From Demequina litorisediminis (lineage in GTDB: Bacteria > Actinomycetota > Actinomycetes > Actinomycetales > Demequinaceae), in the NCBI RefSeq assembly GCF_030161615.1, contig NZ_BSUN01000001.1, positions 930,001 to 994,000 on the forward strand: a stretch of 64,000 nt of DNA, written 5' to 3'. The notes below the pieces were generated by a model. It did no database searches and was not told the origin of the DNA. It worked only from the letters and a program-made list of their open reading frames with translations. Shown here one piece after another: positions 1 through 9,811 of the stretch (its first letter is position 1; every line of letters starts with the position of its first letter). Made by a program: the position numbers and the translations under genes.

Positions 1-390
1 TGCGCCATTGCGCACGTGCACCTGAGCGTCAAGCACGATTTCGGGCTCCGCCTCAGCCGAAGGCGAGGCGGAGGCGCTGGGCGAAGCAGACGCGGACGCA
101 GACGCAGAGACTGACGGGCTCGCCGATGGCTCCGCGGAGGCCGACGGCTCCGACGACGCACTCGGGTCGGGCGTGGCGGTGACCGTCACGGACGGCTCGG
201 AATCGTCGCCACCGCGGCCAGAGTTCCACACCAGGACGGCGATGCCGTAGGCAATGAGACCAGCCACCAGGAATGCGAGGATCGGGGGAAGCACGCGCGA
301 CCACCACGGGATGGGGCGGCGGTGGACGCCGACGGGCCCACCCTGGTCGGCGATTTCGTCGAACTCGTCGCGCTCGTATTCCTGTGGCAC
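1..390 (-). CDS. LytR C-terminal (LytR_C) domain membrane protein, 3' end cut by window edge
   Basis: GTG start at 390; 130 codons are visible before the window ends. Residues 1-30 are a charged cytoplasmic segment, about 32-55 form one membrane helix (LPPILAFLVAGLIAYGIAV), then comes a low-complexity Ser/Ala/Pro/Glu linker, and the last visible residues (VHVRNGA) look like the first strand of a LytR_C domain. In Actinobacteria such a single-pass LytR_C protein commonly follows a DUF3263 gene, as here. The domain call rests on a short fragment plus context. The sequence just upstream (398-402) shows an AGCT indel that does not touch the reading frame. Envelope location is inferred; molecular function is unknown. 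Confidence 0.65.
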   Translation of the reverse strand, partial: MPQEYERDEFDEIADQGGPVGVHRRPIPWWSRVLPPILAFLVAGLIAYGIAVLVWNSGRGGDDSEPSVTVTATPDPSASSEPSASAEPSASPSVSASASASASPSASASPSAEAEPEIVLDAQVHVRNGA

Positions 391-400
391 GGAGGTCAGC

Positions 401-691
401 CTAACGAACCGAGGCCGTTCCCCACGCACGCGTGGAGCGGCCGCGCTGGCGCGCCGCCCGCATGCGTCGCAGGCGCTTGACCAACATCGGGTCCGCCTCG
501 AGGCCCGCAGGCGAGTCAATCAGGGCGCCGAGGACCTGGTAATACTGCGTGCTCGACATCTGAAAAAGGTCGCGGATGGCATCTTCTTTTGCGCCCGCGT
601 ACTTCCACCACTGGCGCTCGAAGCGCAGGATGGCGGCGTCGCGTTCGGACAGACCCTCGGGGAGGTTCTCGTCGATCGCCGCGTCGCTCAT
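401..691 (-). CDS. DUF3263 family protein
   Basis: 96 residues, intact. It contains the DUF3263 core ILRFERQWWKYAGAKEDAIR followed by a helix-turn-helix-like segment (FQMSSTQYYQVLGALID) and a basic C-terminus (MLVKRLRRMRAARQRGR). The start at 691 is chosen because AGGAGGT lies 7 nt upstream; a longer frame to 781 has no such site. The stop is about 10 nt before the LytR_C gene, so the two are co-transcribed. A small DNA-binding role is plausible from the fold, but the family has no established function. It is divergent from ung. Confidence 0.85.
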   Translation of the reverse strand: MSDAAIDENLPEGLSERDAAILRFERQWWKYAGAKEDAIRDLFQMSSTQYYQVLGALIDSPAGLEADPMLVKRLRRMRAARQRGRSTRAWGTASVR

Positions 692-810
692 GCGCCACCT
701 CCTCGTGAGTGTTTCTCGCCGTGGTTCGTGTGCCAGCGTAGGGCCCGAACGGGACAAATCCGCGCAGGCACCCCGTGGCACACCTGCGCGGCGCGGCTAG
801 GGTGGCCGCC

Positions 811-1497
811 ATGATCCAGGCATGGCGTGACCAGGTGGGCCCGGGCTGGGTGGAGGCGCTTGAACCCGTCGCCGATGCCTTCGATGACGTAGCGGAATTC
901 CTCGCCGACGAGGCCCGCGCCGGGCGAGAGGTTCTGCCCGCCCCAGCAGCAATCCTCCGCGCATTCTCCACGCCACTGAGTGACGTCCGGGTCCTCATCG
1001 TGGGGCAAGACCCCTATCCGACGCCTGGCGACGCCGTCGGCCTCGGCTTCTCCGTCGCCGCGGGCCACCGCCTGCCACCGTCGTTGCGCAACATCGCGAA
1101 GGAACTCGCGGATGACACGGGAGAACTCCTCGCCTCGGGCGACCTCAGCGCCTGGCAGGCTCAGGGCGTCTTGCTTCTCAACCGCGTGCTGACCGTCGCG
1201 CCGGGCGAGGCCGGCAGCCACCACGGACACGGCTGGGAGCAGATCACCGCGCGCGCCATCGAGGCACTCGTGGAGCGCGGCGGGCCCTTGGTCGCCGTGC
1301 TGTGGGGCAAGCCAGCCCAGACCCTGAGCCCGCTGCTGTCCGGCGTGCCGATCGTCGCATCGGCCCACCCCAGTCCCCTGTCCGCTCGCCGCGGCTTCCT
1401 CGGCTCGCGCCCGTTCTCGCGGGTCAATCGCCTGCTCGAGGAGCAGGGCTCGGCCCCGATCGAGTGGGCGACCTACGAAGGCCTGATGCTGGCCTAA
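811..1497 (+). CDS. ung: uracil-DNA glycosylase, family 1
   Basis: 228 residues, intact. Removes uracil from DNA as the first step of base-excision repair. The water-activating motif GQDPYP is at about residues 65-70 (Asp in it is catalytic), and the C-terminal DNA-intercalation motif is HPSPLSA (about 191-197). The start at 811 (MIQAWRD) fits family length; an upstream in-frame ATG at 775 would add 12 unsupported residues. Its stop overlaps by 3 nt the stop of the convergent signal peptidase gene. Divergently transcribed from DUF3263. Confidence 0.95.
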   Translation: MIQAWRDQVGPGWVEALEPVADAFDDVAEFLADEARAGREVLPAPAAILRAFSTPLSDVRVLIVGQDPYPTPGDAVGLGFSVAAGHRLPPSLRNIAKELADDTGELLASGDLSAWQAQGVLLLNRVLTVAPGEAGSHHGHGWEQITARAIEALVERGGPLVAVLWGKPAQTLSPLLSGVPIVASAHPSPLSARRGFLGSRPFSRVNRLLEEQGSAPIEWATYEGLMLA

Positions 1498-2978
1498 GGC
1501 CCGCAGAACTGCCCGGTCTGGGCAACGGTCGTCACTCGAATCCCACCACTCAGGGTCTGGGCGCCCCAGGCCACATTCGGGTGCGTGACCACCACCTTCA
1601 CCACCGGTCGCTGGCTGCAGGTGTAGCCCGTGGCGATGGCGCCACCCCCGTTGTACGGGGACAGCCGGTAAGACGATGTCGCGGGCGCGCCTTGGTAGGC
1701 GGCAAAGGCAGGATCGGCGAAGTTGAACACCAACAGAGAACGTGCTTGCACTGTGGAGAGGGCGTACTCGGCCAGCATGGTCGGAACAGTGCCGCCATCG
1801 AGCCACGGATTTCCCGGCGACACCGTGGGTGTCGTGGGGCATCGGACGCCCATACCGGCGGCGTCGAGCACGGGTGCGCCCTTCGAGTCCAGGCTGGTAG
1901 CAGGCGACGGGCCCGACGGGCGGGGTGGGATCTGTCACAGGCGCGGTCCAGGTCACGGGGAACACCCATCCGTTGACCTTGACCACTACGAACGCCACAG
2001 CGGCCGCGGTGAAGGAACTGGTCGTCACGGTCCGCGTCGCCTGGCCGGAGGCGGCCGAGGCCGTGCCCGTCGCCAGGGTCTGACCGCTGGCTCCGTGGAC
2101 GTACACCGACGCCGCGAGGCCCTGACAGGCCGCGGGAATCGCCGAGAGACTCAGGGACGTCGCACTGGCCGATGCCGTGGTCGCCTTCAGCACGGCGGCG
2201 CCGCCGGAGTACACCGCGGCTGAGCACTTCTGGAGCACCGACACGGTGGGTTGGTAGGGCGCGGTGACATGGAGCCTGGGCCGCGCTGGCGGGGCTCACC
2301 CCGGCCGCGACCGTCAAAGCCGCGGCACACAGGAGCGCGGCGAAGGCCATGGGCGCCCGGCGCGAGGCAGGGGCGACGCTGGCGGGAGCCGCTGCCGTCG
2401 CCCTGGCTGTAGCCACCGCCGTCGCGTTGGCTGGGTCACCGTCGGGATCCTCGTCGGACTCGTCGTCATCACACTCGTCCTCGTCGCGCGCCGGCCACAG
2501 GAGGATGGCACCGCCGATGAACAGGAGAAACACCCACGTCAGGGGGTTGAGGACCCACACCGCGAGGTGACCCACGAGCGGGAGGTGGAGCCTGAACGAC
2601 GCCCTTGACCTCGTCCCCGGTGGGCTCGAAGGGGTCGATGAAGTCGTTATTGTCGCCCTGGAGCACCCAGCCGGACTCGGCATCGCCGCCGATGATCCGG
2701 TGAACAATCTGGGCGCCCTCAAGCGAGGCGGGGGCGTACACGATGACGTCGCCCACCTGGGGCTCGACGTCACGCGCGATGACCATGTCCTTGGGGTCGT
2801 ACGTGGGAAGCATCGACTCCCCCGACACGAGCACGTAGGACGTCAGCCCGCCAAGGGTCGCTGGCCAGGCGAGCCATCCCACGACGACCAGCAGCACCCA
2901 CCCGACCGCTTCCGCGGTCACGCGGGCAGCCCGATGCAACCCGCCGGGGCGGGTGGCATCGGGCTGCTGCTGCGTCAT
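1494..2978 (-). CDS. SipW-type (S26B) signal peptidase I fused in frame to a secreted domain
   Basis: After removing three AGCT indels (near 2590, 2265 and 1886) one frame of 493 residues runs 2978-1494. Residues about 20-45 are a membrane helix; [18 protein letters not shown] carries the nucleophile Ser of the archaeal/SipW-type signal peptidases, and IVHRIIGG with [11 protein letters not shown] gives the general-base His and the conserved Asp region. A second helix ([15 protein letters not shown]) precedes an acidic linker ([17 protein letters not shown]). Then a new signal-like helix starting [12 protein letters not shown] and ending ASAAQ introduces about 240 residues of exported sequence with several Cys and no family I recognise. 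Either one polypeptide or two overlapping genes: no ribosome-binding site precedes the internal ATG. It follows its likely substrate gene by 18 nt. Confidence 0.75.
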
Positions 2979-2996
2979 CGTGGGTGAAGGCGACTG

Positions 2997-3400
2997 CTAG
3001 CCGATGACGACGGTGACGTCACCGAGGTCGGTCGAGATCGCGTTGCCTGCGAGGGCACCCGCGAACGTCGTGGTGCCGCCGGTCACGGTGGCCGCTGCCG
3101 CCGAGGTGAACAGCGTGGAACCGCCCGCGGACTCCACGATCACCGAGATGGGCTCGCCCACGCACTCGGCAGCGATACCCGCGACGGTGAGGTCGGTGAA
3201 CTCCTGGGTGGCGGCGTCGTACGCGTAATCCACGTTGACCGCGGTGTCGCAGGCTCTCGAAGGTGTCCGAGCCGAGGGCAACCTCGTTGGTGGTGTTGAC
3301 CGTCAGCGTCGATGCCGAGGCGACCGACAGACCGGCGACGCCGACGATGCCGAGCAGTACCGCGGCGAGCCTTGCGCTTGTTCTTGTTGTTCTGAGCCAT
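2997..3400 (-). CDS. small exported protein, probable SipW-type peptidase substrate
   Basis: Two AGCT indels (about 3370 and 3250) split the frame; corrected, it encodes 133 residues. The N-terminus MAQNNKNKRKLAAVLLG then a hydrophobic run ending SVASAST is the lysine-rich signal peptide seen on SipW-processed TasA/camelysin-like proteins of Gram-positives. The mature part is Thr/Val/Gly-rich with one probable disulfide (Cys in FESCDT and AAECVGE) and is predicted beta-rich. The signal peptidase gene directly downstream supports a peptidase-substrate pair. No family assigned; a fibre or surface-matrix role would be inference from the pairing only. Confidence 0.7.
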
Positions 3401-3740
3401 CGCTATTCCTTTGCGTTGTCCGTGCACACGTCTTCCCTCAGTTCGGACGTGTGTCTCACGCAGGCCCGCTGCCGACCGACGGCCGGATGGTGACCTACTT
3501 CACATAGAGAGGCGTGAGACTTCGGATCATGACGCAACTCGCGTGGGATTTTTCACACGACAAGCGTAGACATGGCGATTTCGAGACCGGAACGTGACCT
3601 GTGGGAACCTTCACATGTTCGGAAATCGGGACAAAACGCCCACGCGACGAACGGCAACGTGAAGTGAGTCACACCGCGCGAAACGCGCGGGACGGCGCCG
3701 CTTGACGGCGGGGCGTGGACGAGGGGTGCAGCCAGAGGAG
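3401..3740. other. intergenic region without a gene
   Basis: About 340 bp between the tRNA-Thr gene and the exported-protein gene. It is less GC-rich than its surroundings, for example near 3490-3620. Frames crossing it lack plausible starts and coding bias. It must hold the promoter of the 3400-1494 pair, but I cannot pick convincing -35/-10 boxes. No strong hairpin was noticed. Confidence 0.5.
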
Positions 3741-3814
3741 AGCCTGACAGCGGGACTCGAACCCGCAACCCCCGTATTACAAGTACGGTGCGCTACCAAT
3801 TGCGCCATGCCAGC
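3741..3814 (-). tRNA. tRNA-Thr (anticodon TGT), with one extra base in the acceptor stem
   Basis: Read on the minus strand: acceptor GCTGGCA, D-arm GCGC-AATTGGTA-GCGC, anticodon arm CCGTA-CTTGTAA-TACGG (anticodon TGT), T-arm GCGGG-TTCGAGT-CCCGC. The 3' acceptor strand reads TGTCAGGC, which leaves position 1 facing a G. If the AGCCT at 3741-3745 is restored to AGCT the strand becomes TGTCAGC plus discriminator T and all seven pairs form, including G1-C72. This is a non-coding instance of the AGCT indel. CCA is not encoded. Confidence 0.93.
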
Positions 3815-3881
3815 ATCGGCGCGCAGGGCACGCCGTCGCCCAAGGATACCGAGCGCGGGCGGACACCCCCGCCCACGCAAA

Positions 3882-3915
3882 GACCCCGCCGGCCCACAAG
3901 GGGGCCGACGGGGTC
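3882..3915 (-). terminator. rho-independent terminator after the DsbA-like gene
   Basis: GC-rich hairpin with 14-nt arms (GACCCCGTCGGCCC on the minus strand pairing across a short loop with GGGCCGGCGGGGTC), starting 14 nt after the stop of the thioredoxin-fold gene at 3929 and followed by a short TTT. It also separates that operon from the tRNA. Confidence 0.75.
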
Positions 3916-3928
3916 GTCGCGTGAAGGC

Positions 3929-4804
3929 TTACTCGCCCGCGGACGGCGAGGGCGACGTGCTCGTCGGAGCCGTCACCACGATCTCGCCTGCACCCACCGC
4001 ACGGGCGTACTCGAGCAGCGCGCCCTCCTGGAAGTACATGACGTCCGTCTCCTGGTCGAGCACCTTGCCGTCGGCAAAGGCGTCACCGGCGTCGGCCATC
4101 CGCATCATCGGAGTGCCGGAGATACCGTCCTGGTTCGACTGGTCCGTGGCGGCGATGACCCACTTGGTGAAGGTGCCGTCAACGAAGGTGTCGGCGACCT
4201 CCTGGGGCACGCCAGCCGTCACCGCGATGCTCGCGATCTGGTCGTCGGACAGGCCATCCGAGTTCTCCTCGGGCTGGTTCTCGTACATCGCGGCCTGGAA
4301 GGCGAGGAACGCCTCCGGCGCCTGGTCGGCAACCGTCGCGGCGGCGTTGGCCGCACGGGTCGAGAACTCGGTGCCGTTCGAGTAACGGTCGAGGATCGAG
4401 ATGGGGTGGTAGTAGATCGCGACGTCGCCCTCTTCGCGCAGCGTGTCGAGGTCCGCCGCGTTGAGGTCCTCAAACTGACCACAGATGGGGCACATGAAGT
4501 CCTGGTAGATGTCCAGGCGAGCCGTACCTTCGGGCACGTCCTCGCCCGCCACGCCGCCGGTGCCCACCGCGATACCGCCGGTCACGTCCGCTGCTGCGGG
4601 GGCCACCACGTCATCGGAGTCCAGGGTCGGGATGTCGGACGAACGCACGATGAAGTAGACGATGCCCGCGAACAGCAGCACCACGGCGATGGCCGAGATT
4701 CCGATGATCGCGGCGGTGCGGCGCTCCTGCGCCTTCATCTGCGCCTGCGCGGCCTTGCGGGCCTGCGCTGCACGGTCGTTGCCCTGCGGCTTCTTGTTAG
4801 CCAT
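3929..4804 (-). CDS. DsbA-like membrane-anchored thioredoxin-fold protein
   Basis: 291 residues, intact. A basic cytoplasmic N-terminus (about 1-30) and one membrane helix (AAIIGISAIAVVLLFAGIVYF) are followed by a Thioredoxin_4/DsbA domain with the redox motif CPIC in IYQDFMCPICGQFEDL (about 113-116), and the cis-proline loop GISGTPMM (about 228-235). The Ser/Thr/Pro-rich tail is outside the membrane. It probably oxidises or isomerises disulfides in exported proteins. It is the second gene of a pair with the MauE/DoxX protein upstream (45 nt gap), a common actinobacterial redox pair; the partner may recycle its cysteines. Confidence 0.88.
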   Translation of the reverse strand: MANKKPQGNDRAAQARKAAQAQMKAQERRTAAIIGISAIAVVLLFAGIVYFIVRSSDIPTLDSDDVVAPAAADVTGGIAVGTGGVAGEDVPEGTARLDIYQDFMCPICGQFEDLNAADLDTLREEGDVAIYYHPISILDRYSNGTEFSTRAANAAATVADQAPEAFLAFQAAMYENQPEENSDGLSDDQIASIAVTAGVPQEVADTFVDGTFTKWVIAATDQSNQDGISGTPMMRMADAGDAFADGKVLDQETDVMYFQEGALLEYARAVGAGEIVVTAPTSTSPSPSAGE

Positions 4805-4849
4805 GGTGCGGATTCCTCCGAAGGAATGGGTAGGTAATGAGCAGTGAGT

Positions 4850-5332
4850 CTAGACAGCCTTGGGAGACATCCAGGAGTCCAGCGAGAACTTCGATGCGGG
4901 CCAGATCGCGAGATACAGGCCGAGCACGATGAACCCGGCACGCTCCAGCATGTGCGCCGGGTAGTTGGTGGTGCCCTCGGCCACCTCGCCGCCGCCACCG
5001 AAGCAGCCGCAGTCGATCGACAGGCCCTGGCTCCACGCCCAGATCACGCCCGTCGCGAAGGCCGCCATCATGACAAGCCACACGATCGCGGCCCAGCGCG
5101 TGAACAGGCCCACGAGTAGCAGGGTCGCGAGGGCGAGCTCGAGGAACGGCAGCATGGTGCCGACGAACGGGACGATGGCCTCGGGCAGCAGGCGGTAGGC
5201 CCGCACCGCGATGATCGACTGGGGGATGTCGAGCAGGGGGATCGCCGCGGCGATCAGGATGCCCGCCATGGCCAGCCGCACCACAAGCGACAGCCAAGGC
5301 TGGACGGCGCTCCATCGATGAGCGACGGTCAT
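4850..5332 (-). CDS. MauE/DoxX family redox-associated membrane protein
   Basis: 160 residues, intact, four predicted membrane helices. The extracytoplasmic loop contains CGCFGGGGE (Cys at about 114 and 116), typical of MauE-type proteins that feed electrons to thiol-disulfide enzymes. It lies upstream of the DsbA-like gene in the same orientation, so the two are probably one operon; the specific partner is inferred from position. It contains an intact AGCT near 5135 (FLELAL), one of the sites that escaped the indel. Confidence 0.82.
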   Translation of the reverse strand: MTVAHRWSAVQPWLSLVVRLAMAGILIAAAIPLLDIPQSIIAVRAYRLLPEAIVPFVGTMLPFLELALATLLLVGLFTRWAAIVWLVMMAAFATGVIWAWSQGLSIDCGCFGGGGEVAEGTTNYPAHMLERAGFIVLGLYLAIWPASKFSLDSWMSPKAV

Positions 5333-5453
5333 GTACGGGCCTCCTCAAGGCGCGGTCACAGGCGGTTCCGCGGACGGAACTCGTCGCTTGAACGTACCGT
5401 AGGCATCGCGCGTTCCCAGGACCTTTGGTCCACCGCGATGGCCGATGCGCGGG

Positions 5454-7015
5454 TTACGCAGGCAGGTCAGGCAACGGCCACCACAGGGGCTCGACGAGCA
5501 GCAGGACCACCAGTGCCATGACGGCGAGCGCCGCGATCGCGACGATGACCCATGCCGTCGCAGGGCCGCGGCTCGGCGCCGCCGCGGCGGTCACCCGGTG
5601 CGCACCCTCGCGGGTCAACTCGGCCCACGGCCCCCACCACAAGGTCGCCTGCGCAGCGAGCGCCGCAACCACCAGCACGATCGCGTGGCCCCAACTCTGA
5701 GCCTCGGTACTTGACCCTGCCACCATCTCCGAGCCGACGAGCCACCAGCCGAGAGCCCCCACTCCGACGCCCACGATCGCTGCCAGCAGGATCGACGGCA
5801 GGGCCTCTCCCGTGGCCCGCAGAATGTGCCACGGCAGGCCGATGGTCTGCAGCGCCGCGTCGCCGCGTCGCTGACCTCGCCTGGCCCTGGCGGCCGCGAG
5901 CGCCAGCGCGCGGCGCTGCACGCCACGCACCACCACCGCGCACAGCACCATGAAGATGAAGGTGATGAACGGCGCAAAGGCCGCGGCCGATGCCGTGGCG
6001 AGGGCAAGCATCGCGATCACGAACTTGCGCCGGGGTGCGGCGGCCATGACGACCTGGGCGCTCCCGTCGCTGAGCAGGTCACCGAACTCGTCGACTCCCT
6101 CCTCGCTGCCGGGCTCCGCGGCGACACCGGTGGTGAACGTCTCGGTGAGGTCGCCATCGGCCCCCATCACTGCCGTGGGCGCCATGCCGGCGACCATGGT
6201 GGGCGCGATCTCGCCCGAGCGCGGCAGCACGGTGGTGGCTCCCCGCAGGGCGGCCACCACGTCTCGCGGGCCAGGGCGTGCACCGATGTCTCGGCCAAGG
6301 GCGGCCGTCAACGCCTCGACGCCCGGAAAGTCGGGCAGGTCAACCTTCGCCTCGAGGGTCTTCGAGATGGCCCCGGTGCCGGAGCCGAAGGGCGCGGTAC
6401 CGGTCGCCGCATACGCGATGGTTGCCGCCCACGACCAGCGATCGGCCACCGCGCCGGGCTCCTCGCCATCGATCACCTCGGGAGCCACGTAGCCGGCCGT
6501 CCCCGAGACCAACCCGTCCCTGGTGAGGCGGTCATCCGTGGCGCGGTGCGAGAGCCCGAAGTCGATGAGAACGGGGCCGTCGGGCCCCATCATAATGTTG
6601 GATGGGGTCACGTCGCGGTGAATCACCCCGGACGCGTGCACCGCCTCGAGGGCCGAGGCCGTGCGATCGGCGACGTCCGCGAGGACGTCACCGCGCATCG
6701 GCCCGTTGTCCTGCACGTGGTCCCACAGGCTCTTGCCAGGGATGTACTCGAACACCACGAAGGTCTCATCGCCATCGAGCCTCTGCATCAAGAATCGAGG
6801 GCAGGGCCGGGTGCTTCAGCGACTGGAGGGCGTGGACCTCGCGCTCGAGGCGCAACGCCGCCACCTCGTCAGCGCGCGCGTCCACGAGCGAGCGCCGCCT
6901 CAGCCCCGCCGCCGTCGACCACCTTGTAGACAGCCCCAGAGCCGCCACGTCCCGCCTGCTCGACGACGCGGTAGCCGCCGATCTCGTCACCGGGCTCTCG
7001 ACCTGCTGCTGCCAT
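5454..7015 (-). CDS. membrane-associated serine/threonine protein kinase
   Basis: About 520 residues once two frame breaks are repaired: an AGCT indel at about 6785 (restores DAELDGDETF) and a second break near 6893-6910. The glycine loop is AGRGGSGAVYK, the catalytic loop VIHRDVTPSNIMM, the Mg-binding motif IDFG, the activation segment ends GTAGYVAPEV. After the kinase domain (about 1-265) comes a linker and at least five hydrophobic helices (from FVIAMLALATA to the C-terminus), so it sits in the membrane. The usual 'ALK' lysine is missing as written; if CTCAAGCTCGTG has lost AA at an AGCT the lysine returns. Start at 7015 (MAAAGREPGDEI) is the best available; no strong ribosome-binding site. 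Target unknown. Confidence 0.82.
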
Positions 7016-7180
7016 GCCAGCAACGCTACATGCAGGCCAGTTGGACTTGACGGAGCGGTGTGCGAAGATATCGGAAGCCGTCGCAATGGTTGCGCCGGTC
7101 AGTGTCATTGTGGACACCACACAGGCACTCTTCACCACGGATCGTCTGGCACGTACCTGCCAGTGAAGGGAAGCATCATT

Positions 7181-8336
7181 ATGGCCACCGTTACCTTTGA
7201 CAAGGCATCGAGGATCTACCCGGGCACCGAGCGCCCTGCTGTTGACTCGCTCGAGGCTCGACATCGCGGACGGCGAGTTCCTCGTTCTCGTCGGCCCCTC
7301 CGGTTGCGGAAAGTCCACGTCGCTGCGCATGCTCGCCGGCCTCGAGGACGTCGACAAGGGCTCCATCTGGGTCGGAGACCGCGAAGTCACGCACGTGCAG
7401 CCCAAGGACCGCGACATCGCGATGGTGTTCCAGTCCTATGCGCTCTACCCGCACATGACCGTTGCCGACAACATGGGCTTCGCGCTCAAGATCGCCAAGG
7501 TCGACAAGGCGGAGATCCGTCAGCGCGTCGAGGCAGCCGCCAAGATCCTGGACCTCACCGAGTACCTGGACCGCAAGCCCAAGGCCCTGTCCGGTGGTCA
7601 GCGCCAGCGTGTCGCCATGGGCCGCGCCATCGTGCGTCAGCCCCAGGTCTTCCTCATGGACGAGCCGCTGTCGAACCTCGACGCCAAGGCTCCGCGTGCA
7701 GACCCGTACCCAGATCGCCGCGCTGCAGCGTCGCCTGGGCACCACCACCGTCTACGTGACCCACGACCAGGTCGAGGCCCTCACCATGGGCGACCGCATC
7801 GCGGTCCTCAAGGACGGTCTCCTCCAGCAGGTCGGCACCCCGCGCGAGATGTACGACGCTCCCGCCAACGTGTTCGTCGCCGGCTTCATCGGCTCGCCCG
7901 CCATGAACATCTCGACGTTCGCCATCGAGGTGGCGCTGCCAACATCGGCGGCAACAAGATCGCCCTCGAGCGCGACGTCGTGGGCCGCATGACCGACGCG
8001 GACAACGGCCAGGCTCATCCTGGGCTTCCGTCCCGAGTCGCTCGACCGCGTGGCACCGAACACCGATGGCGCGTTCCCCGTTGAGGTCGTCGTCGTGGAG
8101 GAGCCTCGGCTCCGACGCGTTCGTCTACGGCCAGCCTGCCCCAGGCCCTCGCGGCCCCGGGTGCTGCGGTCAGCAACGACGGCCAGGTCATCGTGCGCGT
8201 TGACCCCCGCGACGTCCCCAAGAAGGGCGAGAACGTGTGGGTCAAGATCCGCAACGGCGAGCAGCACGTCTTCTCGTCGGCCACCTCGGACCGTCTCTCG
8301 GACGCGGTGACCACCGACAAGTCGGCGTCCGTCTGA
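7181..8336 (+). CDS. ABC-transporter ATPase, MsiK/UgpC/MalK type
   Basis: 383 residues after correcting five AGCT insertions (about 7248, 7688, 8013, 8104, 8134) and one lost base near 7935. Walker [10 protein letters not shown] (about 37-45), Q-loop [11 protein letters not shown], signature [13 protein letters not shown], Walker [16 protein letters not shown] and the His switch YVTHD are all present, then a C-terminal TOBE-like regulatory domain (ILGFRPESL onward). Start ATG at 7181 with GAAGGGA upstream. No permease or binding-protein gene is adjacent, which suggests a shared ATPase serving several carbohydrate importers, as MsiK does in Streptomyces (inference). Followed by a strong terminator. 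Confidence 0.9.
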
Positions 8337-8355
8337 CTCCAGCAGTAGGCTTCAC

Positions 8356-8395
8356 GCCGAGGGGCGGTCCGGGTTCACCCGGGCCGCCCCTCGGC
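8356..8395 (+). terminator. rho-independent terminator of the ABC ATPase gene
   Basis: Hairpin with 18-nt arms (GCCGAGGGGCGGTCCGGG and its complement) around TTCA, followed by CTTTG, 20 nt after the ATPase stop. Confidence 0.85.
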
Positions 8396-8483
8396 CTTTG
8401 TCCTGCCGATGCCGTGGCGGGTCGACGACGCCATCCCGCCATGGCATCGGCCGGGCGTCATGGGCTGGCTCTAGAGTGGTGAC

Positions 8484-9793
8484 ATGCCCTTGAAGATCAC
8501 CGGCGCCGTGGACCCTGAGCCTGCTCGATCTGCCGTGGTCGGTACCGCTCGAGACGTGGCCCAAGGACACCCTCGCCGCCCTGCCGCGCGGCATCTCCCG
8601 GCACGTGGTGCGGTTCGTGCGTTTCCGGGGGCGCGTGCTGGCGGTCAAGGAGACGGTCGCGCCCATCGCGCAGCGCGAGTTCGACATGCTGAAGGAACTG
8701 GGTCGCATGGGCGCCCCGTGCGTGGTGCCCTTCGCCGTGGTGGACGGTCGCGTCGACGGTGACGGCGAGGAACTGCCCGCCGCGCTCGTCACGGAGCATC
8801 TGCAGTTCTCGCTGCCCTACCGGGCCCTGTTCAGCCAGGCGCTGCGCGACGACACGCTCGGGCGCCTCATCGACGCGCTCGCCGTCCTCCTGGTCCGCCT
8901 GCACCTGCTCGGCTTCTACTGGGGAGACGTATCGCTGTCCAACGCCCTGTTCCGGCGCGACGCCGAGGCATTCTCGGCGTACCTGGTCGACGCGGAGACC
9001 GGCGACCTGCACCATGACCTCACCCCGGGTCAGCGCCACTACGACATCGACCTCGCACGGACCAACATCATCGGCGAGATGTTTGATCTGCAGGCGGCGG
9101 ACGAACTCGACGACACCGTCGACCCCCTCGCCGTGGGCGACCGCATCGAGGAGCGCTACAAGGAGCCTGTGGGAGACCCTCACGGCCAAGCACACGTACC
9201 GCGAAAACGTCCGCAAGCACGTCGCGGAACGCGTCCAGGCGCTCAACGAGCCTGGGCTTCGACGTGGCCGAGGCTCGACATGAGCCAGACCTCCGACGGC
9301 TCGGAGCTCACCATCCGCCCCAAGGTCGTGGACGCGGGGCACCACTCCCGGCGCCTGCTTCGCCTGACCGGGCTCGACGTCCAGGAGAACCAGGCCCGAC
9401 GCCTCCTGAACGACATGGACGAGTTTCGCGCTCTCACAGGCAACGAGGTGGACGAGGTGCTGGCGGCCCATGAGTGGCTCGCCGAGGTGTTCGAGCCGAC
9501 GGTGCGCGCGGTCCCACGCGAGTTCCGCCGCAAGCTCGAACCCGCCCAGGTGTTCCACGAGGTCCTCGACCACCGCTGGTTCCTGGCGGAGAAGGACCCC
9601 GCCGTCACCATGCCCGCCGCGGTCGCGTCCTACGTGAAGAACGTGCTGGCGGCGCGCCCCGACGAGCAGTCGGTGCTGGGCCAGGAGATCTCGGTGGGCG
9701 ACGATGAGGCGGGAACCGTGCCAGAGGCGCCCACCGTCACCACCATGATCCACGCGTGGCAGAGCCTGCCGCGCACCGGACAGCCTGGACTAG
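8484..9793 (+). CDS. DUF4032 family protein with a WaaP/RIO kinase-like fold
   Basis: 434 residues after removing five AGCT insertions (about 8513, 9167, 9252, 9278, 9783). Corrected sequence has the family's LHLLGFYWGDVSLSNALF (kinase-like catalytic loop with Asp and Asn) and later YLVDAETGDLH. The C-terminal DUF4032 part starts near RPKVVDAGHHSRRLL. The last indel matters: with it the frame runs on to 9873; without it the protein ends at TAG 9793. Family is actinobacterial; enzymatic activity is untested and the name rests on motif resemblance. Convergent with rlmB. Confidence 0.8.
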
Positions 9794-9811
9794 GCGCCTC
9801 GGCGCCCGCCG

